Assembly: GCF_032854445.1 (NCBI RefSeq)
Contig: NW_027017957.1
Coordinates: 498,001-562,000, forward strand
Source of the DNA: Liolophura sinensis
Taxonomy: Eukaryota; Mollusca; Polyplacophora; Chitonida; Chitonidae
Reading direction: 5' to 3'
Length of the DNA: 64,000 nucleotides
Notes under the pieces: generated by a model
Told to the model about the DNA's origin: nothing
The model's input: the letters and a program-made list of their open reading frames with translations, nothing else
The model's database searches: none
In this document: one piece after another, positions 54,101-64,000 of the stretch
How positions within the stretch are numbered: position 1 is the stretch's first letter
Layout of the letters: each line of letters opens with the position of its first letter
Position numbers and translations under genes: made by a program

Positions 54101-57003
54101 TAAAAGTATGTGAACACCCGAATGACATTTTCTCACTGAATAGATATAAGGTTGATATCGAGATGCTGTTGTCTTCTCTACAGCATAGGTCGCATACTGT
54201 AGGTTATAAGTGCAGGTCCCGGTTTCAAAAAGCGCATTAATAGCTAAGTAAGCCCTTAACTACGATGACAACGTATGTCATAGAGATGAGAAGTGCACTT
54301 ATTGCCATGCGCTTCTTACCACTAAGTATACTTCTAGAACTTGGCATATCAACTGGGCATATCAACTGAATAGTATGTGAACATCTCTCTATAATCAAAC
54401 ACGTCATTCTCGGAAACAGAGTAGAGAGTCTGATGTCTGCATAGATATTGTCCACATTATTTCTTGTTCATATTCGGTATTTGCAGTAGGCTTTATATTA
54501 TCCACGAATATGAAAATAACAAATGTTTGGAAAGCTCGTCGTAGAAGCTTTGGTGCAAACTGTGGAGACAATCAACAATCAGTAAATGCAATCAGATTAT
54601 CATTTACATCGCTCGCGTTTTAGATATATAGTCACTGAAGAAAAAAGAAATGAAAACAGGAGATAAATGTTTTGGTGTTTGTTTGGATTTTTAGAGTACT
54701 ATCAACATCACAAATTTTCTCTTTTGTCTGAGTGATTTTTCTGTGCTGTTCAAATATCTCATGGCAACAGCTAGTTCATGCATGTATTTATATTCAACTG
54801 TTTTGGCACCGCTTTACATGTCAGATATTCTTGTAAAGCACGAAAAATGTACATGCAGATTGCAGCAACTATATGTATATGATCGAGTTTGACTCTTTTT
54901 ATATAGCACATGTCATCATCAGTTTTTGGTGTATAAATTCTAAATAGTTTAACCCTTGGTGACTATTGTGTGAAAGTTGTTTATTTGCCTTAGATTTGTA
55001 GATAATAAATCATATAAAAGAAATAATCATTTTATCAATGTCTATCATTTTGTTCATACATATATATGCTTGTTTCGACAGGCACTACTTTTGGGTGAGC
55101 TTCAGGGTTAACATAAAGACATGGAGGCACAGGGCTTAGTATTTGTTACAAACCATGCGACTACATACTGGTAATATGCATGAACGAACACCTGCTTCAA
55201 TCAGGTCACATCAATCCGAGGTCCTCCATTCACACATTTCGTAGAAAGCAATAATGGAGTTCTGCGAAGTAAAGCTATTTCTGTCTGTGCTTCGATCAGC
55301 ATATAACACAGTCCGACCTATTTTGTTTCGGCCTATTTGGAAACGTGCGGATGTATGCGTAATATGTACATACACATTTTCCTGTCAGATATACTGGGAG
55401 AGTTTGCTTTCATGTACAGTGAGGTATGTTCAAATCCACGGCTAACTCTGACCGTACGTCGTGACTAAAAGTAGGCTGTCGGTGGTGTGGTCATGGTAAC
55501 TGTCAGTTTGAGTCCAGATAGAAATAAGAGGCCTTTTGCATACTAGGTGGTTTTTAACACACAACCCTTTATGGTGGATCAATAGGCAGTCTCAGGTTTT
55601 GTAAACTTGCGCCTATGCTTTAATCTGAACTCATACCAAAGCACATGTATCTCTACAGCCTGCCCTGACCTATCACGAAGTAAATGGAATAAAGACCACG
55701 CTACGGTGATTCGCTTTAGGTATCCAGGTGGCTTGAGTATGTCTAGGGTGAACCCTCAAATGAAGAGTTTTTATGACACGCCTGTGCTTAACTAGAGTTA
55801 AAATACCATGGTTTATGTGGATTATTCTGCTTTGCGAAGTTTGATGTTCTCAGACTGGATTGCGGTTAGAAGTGGATCGGTCTACTTCACTGAATCACAA
55901 AGGTATTCACATGGTGTATGAGATTGAATTCCAAAAATAAACGGGTATTAGTGCTGTGCGTCTGTCTGTGCGTCTATCCTACAGTATGCGAATGCTGGCC
56001 GTCGTCGTAGAGGTGAAATATTCTTGAGTGCGGCTTAAAGCAGAAATCAAATAAAGAAATAATTTTAAAAAAAACAAAGATATTTTTGCAATGACTATCA
56101 AAACATGACAACAAAAAGTTTTAGATGAATTAAACTAACAAAAAAAAACCAGTAAATTAGAAACCCCTTCATAATACAAACTATGCAATGGAAATATATC
56201 TGGTGGAAATCAACAATTAAGGACTTAAATATGCATGTATTTTATGGTTTTCACCTACGATTGTCCCTCGTGCTATTCTTCCCGGTGAGCGTCATATTAT
56301 GTTTCGTATATAACAATCACAGTGTGGCATATTTGGGGAGGTACTTTGGTGTCTCTTGGACTTGATGTTTGCATGTGTGTACTGGCAGGTTTATGGTTAG
56401 AGGAAATATGGTTTAAACCACTCGGAAATAAACTAATCCGAGACAGCTACATGTTTATTTGACACACGCTAGGCCATGCCAGTGGCCATGTCAGTTAATA
56501 CTTCAGGAATCTGAACTTAACACACAGCTACAAAATGGACCCATCGGATTTCCGTGGAAACACAGGAAGTGATATATGCATGTTAACTCTGCACAATAGT
56601 TTAAGCCAAGACTATTTGCCAACACATGTCAATGGTTTGCACACTTTCAAAAGTCGTTAAACTCTTCCCTTGGATTGCAATGCGTTTGTTATCTGAATAT
56701 CTATCGTTGGCTTGTTTTCCTAAGACACTGAAGGAAATGATTCATAGAAATACAGTGTAGTGTGTGAATATTAAATTAAACCCAAACCCTTGAAAACTGA
56801 TGACTGCTTCTCCCTTACATATCACCACCTTTATTTTGTAACTATCTGATATTTCTGATTAACGCTCTTAGAATTTTGTATGCTAGGCTATTTTGGACAT
56901 GTTTTTGGAATGTTTATTTTAATGTGATGACAACATAGCATTTTGAGTAATCAGAGACCAGTGACTTCTAATAAATCGCAGACGTCATTGCGTTTTTTCT
57001 TAC
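51152..57003. other. no confident gene; small features only
   Basis: A C-tract lies at 52057-52070. At 53748-53830 a minus-strand stretch ends in a reasonable donor (GCGCAG|GTATCA), with open readings such as DKVGDRCNPRCQ or ETDVIPDAKDSS depending on phase; I cannot choose. At 54216 CCCGGTTTCAAAAAGCG resembles the terminal repeat of a common mollusc DNA element, but the partner end is not found. Confidence 0.35.
55988..56063 (+). mobile_element. main SINE 3' fragment
   Basis: AATGCTGGCCGTCGTCGTAG, GTGAAATATTCTTGAGTGCG, then AAATCAAATAAAGAAATAA. Confidence 0.82.
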
Positions 57004-57050
57004 CTTTGTACATGTATGTTTCGGCCAAGGTGTTAGCAATTGTGTAGTTG
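57004..57050 (-). CDS. possible 47-nt tyrosine-rich microexon
   Basis: Donor AAAG|GTAAGA is strong; acceptor TAAATAGTAG|C is weak. In phase 2-1 it encodes NYTIANTLAETYMYK, with the same phase and nearly the same size as the YEKV exons. No neighbouring exon with a phase-2 end has been found. Confidence 0.25.
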
Positions 57051-57184
57051 CTACTATTTAAGCTTTTTTGTGAACAGTTAGAATAAAATCCTAACTGAGG
57101 TAAGTTGACAAGAGGCCGGATTTCACAGGTTCACCATCTGCAAAGAATCACATCGTCGTTCCTGTTCTCAATTTATGCTGTAGT

Positions 57185-57232
57185 CATCTTAAATACGGCG
57201 TAAAAGATCATTTAAATAAGTAAATAAATATA
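57185..57232 (+). mobile_element. main SINE 3' remnant
   Basis: CATCTTAAATACGGCGTAAA then AATAAGTAAATAAATA: the last segment and tail only. Confidence 0.55.
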
Positions 57233-58159
57233 TTGCTATTATCGACTTGGAACAGCCCTTCCAGATAGCAATCTTCTTTTTAACTGAGACATATTCGCTA
57301 AACCCTATTATACTTGTATATGGAACGTGTTGAATCAGATCCAAACGTTGAATAGGCCGATATGAACAATTACATTCAAAGCTCAACTGAGATACTGTAC
57401 ATAGCATCATTAACGATAATTTATAAAGTAGAATGATACGTGATCTTCATACTCATAATTCCTGCGCCAGAAACATTCTTTGCGTCATTATTTAAAACTG
57501 CTGAGCTATTCTCTGTAAATGCATCCGTCCTAATTTTTTGCTTTATATATGTTCGTAGCTCTTCGGTCGCAAAAATACAGAGTTTTTGTTCAAAATCTCT
57601 GTTGTTCTCAAAGAAGGGTTAATCACAATCATACTTCGTAACTGACAAACTACGCGATACACGCTGGTAAAGTCCACACAATGAGATTGCAGAGTTGGTT
57701 ATAGCTGGAAACGAATTTTTTGAAACCAGGAATGAGCATACTTTCTTGGGAATCTGATTGAGGCCATATAGTACATATAATAACAATAATTTCATTACCA
57801 ATGATCTTTAGTATATAATGAGTTCATATGAGCGTGGTCCATTCTCTCACAGAAAGGCACGTCGTTTTAGAGCCAGTAGTTTAAGCATGGAATCCCCTAT
57901 AACTGATGAAAAGCAATGCATTCGTTTACTTGGGTTACTTGACCACAGGTTACCTTGTACTATAATTTGGAACTCACTCTGTGACTTGTGATAACCTGTG
58001 TTGTGAAAGTATCTATTGTGTAGGCAATCGACACAGTAATAGCTAATGGAGTGTGAATATTTTGAGGAACGTTTCACTTTGTTCATGTGATAATAAATCA
58101 GTGTATATGCGAGCAGATTTATATATCTCGCAGCAGATCATCTACAAGTACTAACATAT

Positions 58160-58423
58160 GATAAGCTCTCCAGTGTACCATTGCGCGCTATACTCTTGAG
58201 TGACCTACATTCAGAATGTGCTGAATTTAAGCGATGTGTTCTGAGGACAGACGGTATGACGAGTTACGTGCATACAGACACAGTAAATCACAACTTAGAA
58301 CGTGAGGGAGAGTCACCTAGTATTTTCTCTCGGCCTCAGAATGTCAAAACGCAGAATGCTATTGGGAATTTCAGTACCTGTCAACACTCGTATCAGCAAT
58401 GGCTGGCTAGACAACAAAGTTAA
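58160..58423 (+). CDS. possible terminal exon on the plus strand
   Basis: A frame open from an acceptor-like AGCTCTCCAG|T at about 58160 to TAA at 58421-58423. It reads CAEFKRCVLRTDGMTSYVHT, then NHNLEREGESPSIF and a Gln-rich end. Polar and codon-rich, but with no family and no upstream plus-strand exon. Chance is a fair alternative. Confidence 0.18.
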   Translation, partial: DKLSSVPLRAILLSDLHSECAEFKRCVLRTDGMTSYVHTDTVNHNLEREGESPSIFSRPQNVKTQNAIGNFSTCQHSYQQWLARQQS

Positions 58424-58632
58424 CGAACCCTACAGTTGTCAATTTTTAGTTTGGCTTCATGGTTTTGGCGATTGATCTCCGTTTAGGAAATAGCCTATAC
58501 CCATGTATGGAGCCGTGACAGCACAGTTTTCCATAGTTAATACAACCACCCAGACAAAGCGTTACACAATCTCTCTGCGAACACATGTTTATTCAACAAT
58601 GAAATAACTAAAGGCAACATCCTAACACACAG

Positions 58633-58832
58633 GGGTTATGCTCATGCTGTCTTTCTCCCCGATCGTAAGTGGGAAGGTCTTCCAGCAACCTGCGTATGAT
58701 CGCGGGTTTCCCGTGTTCTGTCCAATTCCTCCCCCCCCCCCCCCCCCCAACACACACACAATGTTAGTCGCTGTAAGGGTAAGTCAATTATTCTTGAGTA
58801 TAACGTAAAACACCAGTAAAATAAATAAATAG
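58633..58832 (+). mobile_element. main SINE family copy with internal C/CA tract
   Basis: GTTATGCTCATGCTGTCTTT, AAGTGGGAAGGTCTTCCAGC, a C-tract (58730-58748) with ACACACAC, then TTCTTGAGTATAACGTAAAA and the AAAT tail. Confidence 0.8.
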
Positions 58833-59287
58833 CTGATCATTGTTGCTCTTTAAATATAAGCGTCAAGTCCGACATTCCTATACCATTCTTAGTCCGTAAA
58901 GGGCGTTAAAAGTCGATAATCGCAAGATCCATTTCCACAACAAGGTTTAACACTGACTCCCGAAGACAAAGGTATGTAAGAAATTATACAAATAAGAAAT
59001 AAAGCCGGTAACACACAAGAGAGAAGCGGTCATCAGTTTTCAATGATGCCGGGCAGACAATGAATATTCCAGGCATGAACTTTTCTCGCTATTCCATGTG
59101 AAACACATCGCATTAGACATGCACTGCTTAGGCAGGGCCTTTGAAACATACTTTCAATTCACACTAATCATGTAGATTTATATTATTTATTTTGCGTAAA
59201 GAATTTAAACGTGGTTTACATATCAAAAACAACTCTGAACGTTACGGTAGAACTAAACAACTTTACTGCTACACTTGATATGATATT

Positions 59288-59350
59288 AGATTTATTTATT
59301 TATGTGATTGGTGTGTTACGCCGTACTCAAGAATATTTCACTTATGTGAT
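59288..59350 (-). mobile_element. main SINE 3' fragment, minus
   Basis: TTTATTTATTTATGTGATTG, GTTACGCCGTACTCAAGAAT, ATTTCACTTATGTG: the 3' end only. Confidence 0.82.
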
Positions 59351-61009
59351 ATTAGATAAAGCCGTCCACAGCACACTTTTTTGTTTGGCGTAACTTCCAA
59401 CGCCTTGATACTGAACAGTTGATCATACTTACAAAATTCTTTTGATTACAGGTATGTAACTTAATGAAATCTAAATTCGACATTAGATCAATATGATGAT
59501 TTGGATCAAATTACAACTACATTGGCGGTTCTGTGTTGTTGCCAACTGACGGTATGTCCCAAGATGACAATCGATTTGTTGCTTTCTTTCAAAGCGTCTG
59601 GTTCAACGTTTGACCAACATATCTGTGCAGGTAGACAGCCTTGCCCCAAGTACTAATAATCTGTTGAGTTATCCGTATCAGCCTATGACAAAACAGCCAC
59701 AACCAGCGGAATTTAAGAAATAAAGCTAGGTCACCTTCAACTGAATATTTGGAGCCTTCACCAGTCCTGACAAGTGACCTTCCCATTATTCAGGGTCAAG
59801 CAGATAATGTGACATACAAGGTTAAACGATGTCTGGAAAAACCTGTCCCACTCTGCCTAATCCACCATGTTTTTCTGTGGTAATACACCACACTCAAGGC
59901 TAAGTCAGGCTCTTTTTATTTATTTATAAATGCGTGTATGGAGCTTTTCGGGTTTGTACTTTCCAACTAACCTGTAACTTTTATATTTGCTCGCTGGGGA
60001 TTACACTTTACAATGTATCTGTTGACACTATTTAAACAAGTATATATTGTAACGGTCTATGTATTAAGTCGTGATACTCCAGTAAAAGCAATGAACATTT
60101 GTCATGGGATATCCCAATATTCATTTATGTCCATAATACTGATGTGCAAGTTATTCGTCATATCGACGGGTTTATCATTTGTGTTTGGTGTTTTAACAGA
60201 ATAAATAGCTATTGTTTTAACCTAGTTGAGACACATTCCAACTGCTAGTTGTAATTAAGCATCGAATCCCGCATTCATATACAATGTATCATTCATCTAT
60301 CAACAAAGGACATACCAGATATATAATGATAAGTAATTTTAATGATAAGAGGGAACCGACACCAAATAAAACTAAATACATGATAAAGAGAGGGAGTAAA
60401 CTGTCCGTCACAAGGAATATTATCCAACCACGGTATCTTTATCATATAATTCGAAAGTCCTTCAGTATTATCTACTGTAAATACATTTAAATCGTACCTT
60501 CATTGACAAAATTGGAATAAATATCACCAGAGCTTTCGACTATAAACACTGAAAGGTTAACTGGGAAAGATAACATAAAATCCGCTATAACAAAACAACG
60601 CAACTGAAAACCAGCAGGTAACTTTCGAAAGCACATTTTGTAGACATTTGGACATTAAGTCTGTCACTTTATTTACATTCAAAAAATGATATAGGGTACA
60701 GCTATCGCACAAAAAATTGAAAAAAATTCTATAAAGTTTTGAAAGCCGGGAGATGAAGTTCAGCATTGGGGATATGGCACTGACTTTACTCCGAAGAGCC
60801 ATGTTGTATAAGCCCTTATTAACTTGGTCAATCACTAGCGCTAAAATTGTCACGTGGTAATTGTCTATCACGTCATAAAAAAACAATTAGATCTCGATTG
60901 TAGTGTGTTTTTTTTTTATAGTGGATAGACAAATATCGATGCAATAAATTCGATTTTGCGTTTAGTTTATGTGTTAAACCGAAGTATTTTGGGCCACACA
61001 TTTCTGAAC

Positions 61010-61062
61010 TATGAATATTCTTGAGTACGGCGTAAAACACAAATCAAATATATAAATAAATA
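61010..61062 (+). mobile_element. main SINE 3' fragment
   Basis: TGAATATTCTTGAGTACGGC, GTAAAACACAAATCAAAT, then ATAAATAAATA. Confidence 0.8.
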
Positions 61063-61229
61063 CATTTTTGAACAATGAACTGATAACGGCTGCCCGTGTC
61101 ACAAGTACATGTTAGTCAGGATAGTGGAGTAACTTGTTAGGGTGGGCTGGCAAGAAAACCTCCTCGGGAGAGTAATAGCTTGAAGAAAATTATTGAGACT
61201 TGCATTATTTTTCCTTATCAAAGCCAGAT

Positions 61230-61454
61230 TTATTTCGAAAAGATCTTCCCAAAATTTGAATGAAAGAGTCTGTTATCAATCAGAAGGTCCTGCTTTTCGG
61301 TAAATTCCCTGAAGTTGGTACAGTCAGCTTGGCCATACACGATGAGGACGAACAGGACCGCTATAACACTACGCTTGTGTCCACGAACTTCATCCTGTCC
61401 GAGCGCCAAACTAATCCGAAACATCGGCCCTTTGAACATAGAACAGAGATACAC
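61230..61454 (-). CDS. possible small secreted peptide
   Basis: 75-codon frame with a hydrophobic core (SVIAVLFVLIVYGQADC) that resembles a signal peptide cleaved after Ala/Cys, then a charged 33-residue remainder ending FGKIFSK-stop; the stop lies in AAATAAATC, which includes AATAAA. The in-frame starts give an unusually long leader. A neighbouring ATG at 61393 (MKFVDTSVV) would give a more usual signal peptide if one base were shifted. TGACGTCA (61541-61548), a CRE-type site, lies about 90 bases upstream. No family recognised. Confidence 0.3.
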   Translation of the reverse strand: MYLCSMFKGPMFRISLALGQDEVRGHKRSVIAVLFVLIVYGQADCTNFREFTEKQDLLIDNRLFHSNFGKIFSK

Positions 61455-61540
61455 TTTGGTTGGGTATGAGCCGTTTGTGTTTGTATTTTCTCATTGTCAC
61501 ATTGTTTAATACCGATGGTACCAAAGAATAAAAGGTTTTG

Positions 61541-61548
61541 TGACGTCA
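61541..61548. promoter_or_regulatory. CRE-like palindrome TGACGTCA
   Basis: A perfect CREB/ATF consensus upstream of the small secreted-peptide frame, with TTTTATT between them on the minus strand. Functional only if that gene is real. Confidence 0.3.
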
Positions 61549-61549
61549 C

Positions 61550-63263
61550 TCTGGATTGCTATAACATAGTAAAATGGCGTCACCAAATGTGTGGCCCGGT
61601 ACTGGCGATTGTTTGCTATTTATTTTGTTGATAAGCGGAGTAAAAAATTTTAAAAATATTTTAAGAAAATTTTAGGAATAATACTTTACTAATTAATTCA
61701 GCTTTAGTTGCAAACTTTATGTTTACTTTCAAGCCGAAAATCTTGCACCAGTTTCTAAGTCTTGAATCCCTGCTTTCGTCATGACCATTTTTAGTACAAA
61801 TCTTCAGAACACCAGTAATTATACATATATTTAGTCCATGTGCGATTTAAGTAATTTCCTAAAGTCGGTTTTGTTCGCTTTACGGCTGTAATTTGTCCTG
61901 AATAACGCGGAAATGTCTATTGGATGGTCGACGATATGGAGTGTTTCATGTAATATTCCAAATAGCTTAGAGGCGTGCTTCGTTAAACTGGGAAGAATGG
62001 AAAAGAAAGATATGAAATTAAATTTCCGGGAAAAGCCCTTTGTTCTTCCTGCTGTTCATTAGTACATATCTACAGTCAATTGTCTCCAATCAAAGAATTG
62101 CGTCAGACACCAGATCTTTCACGGAATGGCCAATATGACTGTCAATTTTCAACAATTCCACTTAAATGGTACTACATTTTGTTGTAAATCTTTTGGGAAA
62201 ATGTCATGCAATTTAATACATTTTATATACCCTCTGGAATCAGAGAGTACTTTGATAATATCGTATTCATGTACACAGGTATCAGGACCAAAGGGCGTGG
62301 TTCAGCATGAAATTGTTACATTGCCCTAAACTTAAATAATATCAGTTTAAACAATTCCATAAATAATCATTTTAAAGTCCCATTACCGTAAACACTTTAT
62401 ATGACTGATTCCACTATATAGGTGAATTTTTATAACCTTTATTTATAGCATTACATTAATGCCGTATCATTCGCCAGTTTGTATTTTACGATGTTTGAAC
62501 AGCCTAGCTGTGGGCCTAAGACACTAAAAAAAATACACGCAAATGCCTAACAGTAGGCCTATTTTTGCTCGAACTTCTAAAATGTAGGTCACTGTTTACC
62601 TGCCAGTCTGTTTGATGTCACGGATTTTAACCTATCACTCGGTACTACTATGTACTGTCAAATGTAACTTAGTGGTTTTTTTACGGTTGGGTACTCTCCT
62701 TTGTGAGTTAAACCGATACACAAATATGTATATTCTCTGTCTTAAAATAAATATATTTGCTAGCCGAATCAAAGGGCAACGGTGATGACAGAATACACCT
62801 AACACTACCCTCAGTAGCATGTTTAGAGCTATGCAGGTTATTGCAAACCACCTAGTATTACCTCAGTTATAAAGGACCAATACGTGTATGCACATCTGGT
62901 CTGGTTGTAAACACCAATTTTGGAAACAAATGCAGAATATGCATCAATTCGAAGACATCAAAAAGTCAAGAGGCAGCAGACGTGCATAGAAGTTGCAGCT
63001 TGTCTTACTTATGATAGCCAGAGCAATTAATTAATCTATCAATATTACCTCGCTTCAAAATATTTTGTGTCGACAAAACTGTATGGAGTTTCCCATGAAT
63101 AAGGCGCGTGACCTTATCTACAGCCTTGAAAGTATCCATGACAACCAGATGACCCTTTAAAATTCCTTTTGATGACGTCGTATTTACTCGCACAGTAAAT
63201 GTCCGGTCATGTTCAGCGACGCAGTATTATTTACTAAATGTGCACATTTACAAATCTACCTAC
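61550..63263. other. no confident gene
   Basis: A minus-strand frame at 63005-63193 ends in a donor-like CGAG|GTAATA (about 63047) and could be an exon following the 63.3 kb one (NTTSSKGILKGHLVV...), but its only phase-compatible acceptor (GTGCGAG) lacks a pyrimidine tract. Otherwise nothing seen. Confidence 0.3.
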
Positions 63264-63380
63264 CACAGGACAAATAATCTTCTTTATTAAGGATAACCTT
63301 TTCTCCATTTGTAGCGTAATTCGGTTCTCCGCTTAGCGCATACATGTCCATCCCGCCATCGGAATACCGTCGTTTATGTC
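63264..63380 (-). CDS. tail exon of a second tyrosine-rich gene
   Basis: Acceptor CATTTAAACAG|GA, donor CTGTG|GTAGGT, 117 nt, phase 1-1. It begins HKRRYSDGGMDMYALSGEPN, then YATNGEKVILNKEDYLSC. Five or so basic/polar residues at the start and four tyrosines (RYSD, MYAL, NYAT, DYLS) suggest a juxtamembrane cytoplasmic exon of a paralogous receptor whose membrane and Ig exons would lie to the right of the window. The phase matches the first gene's rule. Confidence 0.5.
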
Positions 63381-64000
63381 CTGTTTAAATGATTATCAGC
63401 TTGTCCCTTAGCACATATAACATTGTCAACACAGTGATAGTTTTCTCAACCCCGTTTGCTTGGTATACATTCCAAAATGGCCGCCATGTACATCGGATTT
63501 TCACTTAATCACAAAGTTACTGGGACACTAGTTTAAAAAATAGCCAGACCAGAGACCAGACTTAAATAATCCTGTGTGTCAGTGTATGGTAGTGATTATC
63601 ATTCATTTTATAACTTACCATTAACAGACAACAATATCCAATAACAGTTTTCCTTTCTACACTTTAGTCAAACAAGTTTATACAGCTAGTACATGGTATT
63701 ATGCTGTGAACTACTTAGATCAATTTCAACAGCAAAATCACAAATGCATATGCTCACTAGGGTTGTCTCCCCTAAAACAACTCTTTCTTTTTCTCATTGT
63801 AACTTCGTGGGGTTACAGAAATTTTAATGCTGATTTTACAAGAATTTCGGCGGTAACATGACAAATAGTTTTTTTTTAACAGGTTGGTATCATTCGTGAT
63901 AAAGTTACACTGCTGCCTTACTGGATAGGATAGTATATGTCACGACTTTTTTCGGGAAACAGCATCGGAATGTACTTGGTTTCCTCTGTCTCCCGCTTGA
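63381..64000. other. upstream intron of the 63.3 kb exon; no gene seen
   Basis: No acceptor/donor pair with an open phase-1 reading found. GTTGTCTCCCCT near 63755 is the short AGGGGAGACAAC palindrome-type motif common in mollusc repeats. Confidence 0.35.

Larger units (their letters stand above)
57051..61229. other. repeat remnants and short frames
   Basis: Besides the SINE pieces and the 58.2 kb frame I see nothing firm. A minus-strand frame at 59589-59786 and another at 57847-58086 have no recognisable motif. Confidence 0.35.

Noticed and set aside
1-64000. CRISPR arrays, rRNA genes, bacterial operons
   Set aside because: None seen; the sequence is clearly eukaryotic nuclear DNA.

Overview
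The window looks like molluscan nuclear DNA, most probably from a bivalve. It is AT-rich, with short exons separated by kilobase introns, no prokaryote-style operons, and a heavy load of repeats. The most frequent repeat is a tRNA-derived SINE: a head beginning GGCCTCCGTGGCTCAG, a central GC-rich block, a conserved TATTCTTGAGTACGGCGTAAA segment near the 3' end and an (AAAT)n tail. A second family ends in ACGTTAAACCCCAAGCACTCACTC. Both resemble SINEs I know from scallops and other molluscs. I cannot name the species.

The main gene runs on the minus strand from 37568 down past the left edge. It is a previously fragmentary-looking type I membrane receptor of the immunoglobulin superfamily. I rebuilt it exon by exon from splice sites and reading phase: signal peptide (37.5 kb), three Ig domains (37.0, 30.1 and 22.5 kb), a transmembrane exon (19.9 kb), then a long modular cytoplasmic tail made of very short exons. 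All extracellular and membrane exons are symmetric phase 1-1. The tail is built from exon cassettes amplified by tandem genomic duplication. One is a 1.1 kb duplication giving two copies of a 30-residue unit ending YENV. The other is a roughly 6 kb duplication giving two copies of a three-exon cassette (106 + 44 + 63 nt = 71 codons) carrying Y(Y/N)NSGYDD, YEKV and YAEL tyrosine motifs. A diverged member of the 106-nt exon (with YAVP) lies upstream. The last visible exon ends in phase 2 at 458, so the gene continues beyond the window, probably into another cassette. About 685 codons are visible.

The right part (38.8-64 kb) appears to hold the 3' portion of one or more related minus-strand genes. 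The best support is an exon at 63.3 kb with three tyrosines, plus possible stop-containing last exons at 41.7, 40.5 and 38.9 kb. Their linkage is uncertain. Most of 42-63 kb shows no convincing gene. A small secreted-peptide-like ORF at 61.2-61.5 kb is weakly supported.

Mobile DNA includes about 15 copies or fragments of the main SINE, several of the second family, a third SINE-like family, a foldback MITE, an AT-rich palindromic MITE, a degraded non-LTR retrotransposon 3' end near 35.5 kb, and several minisatellites. Several insertions have clear target-site duplications and occur in only one copy of the 6 kb duplication, so they postdate it.
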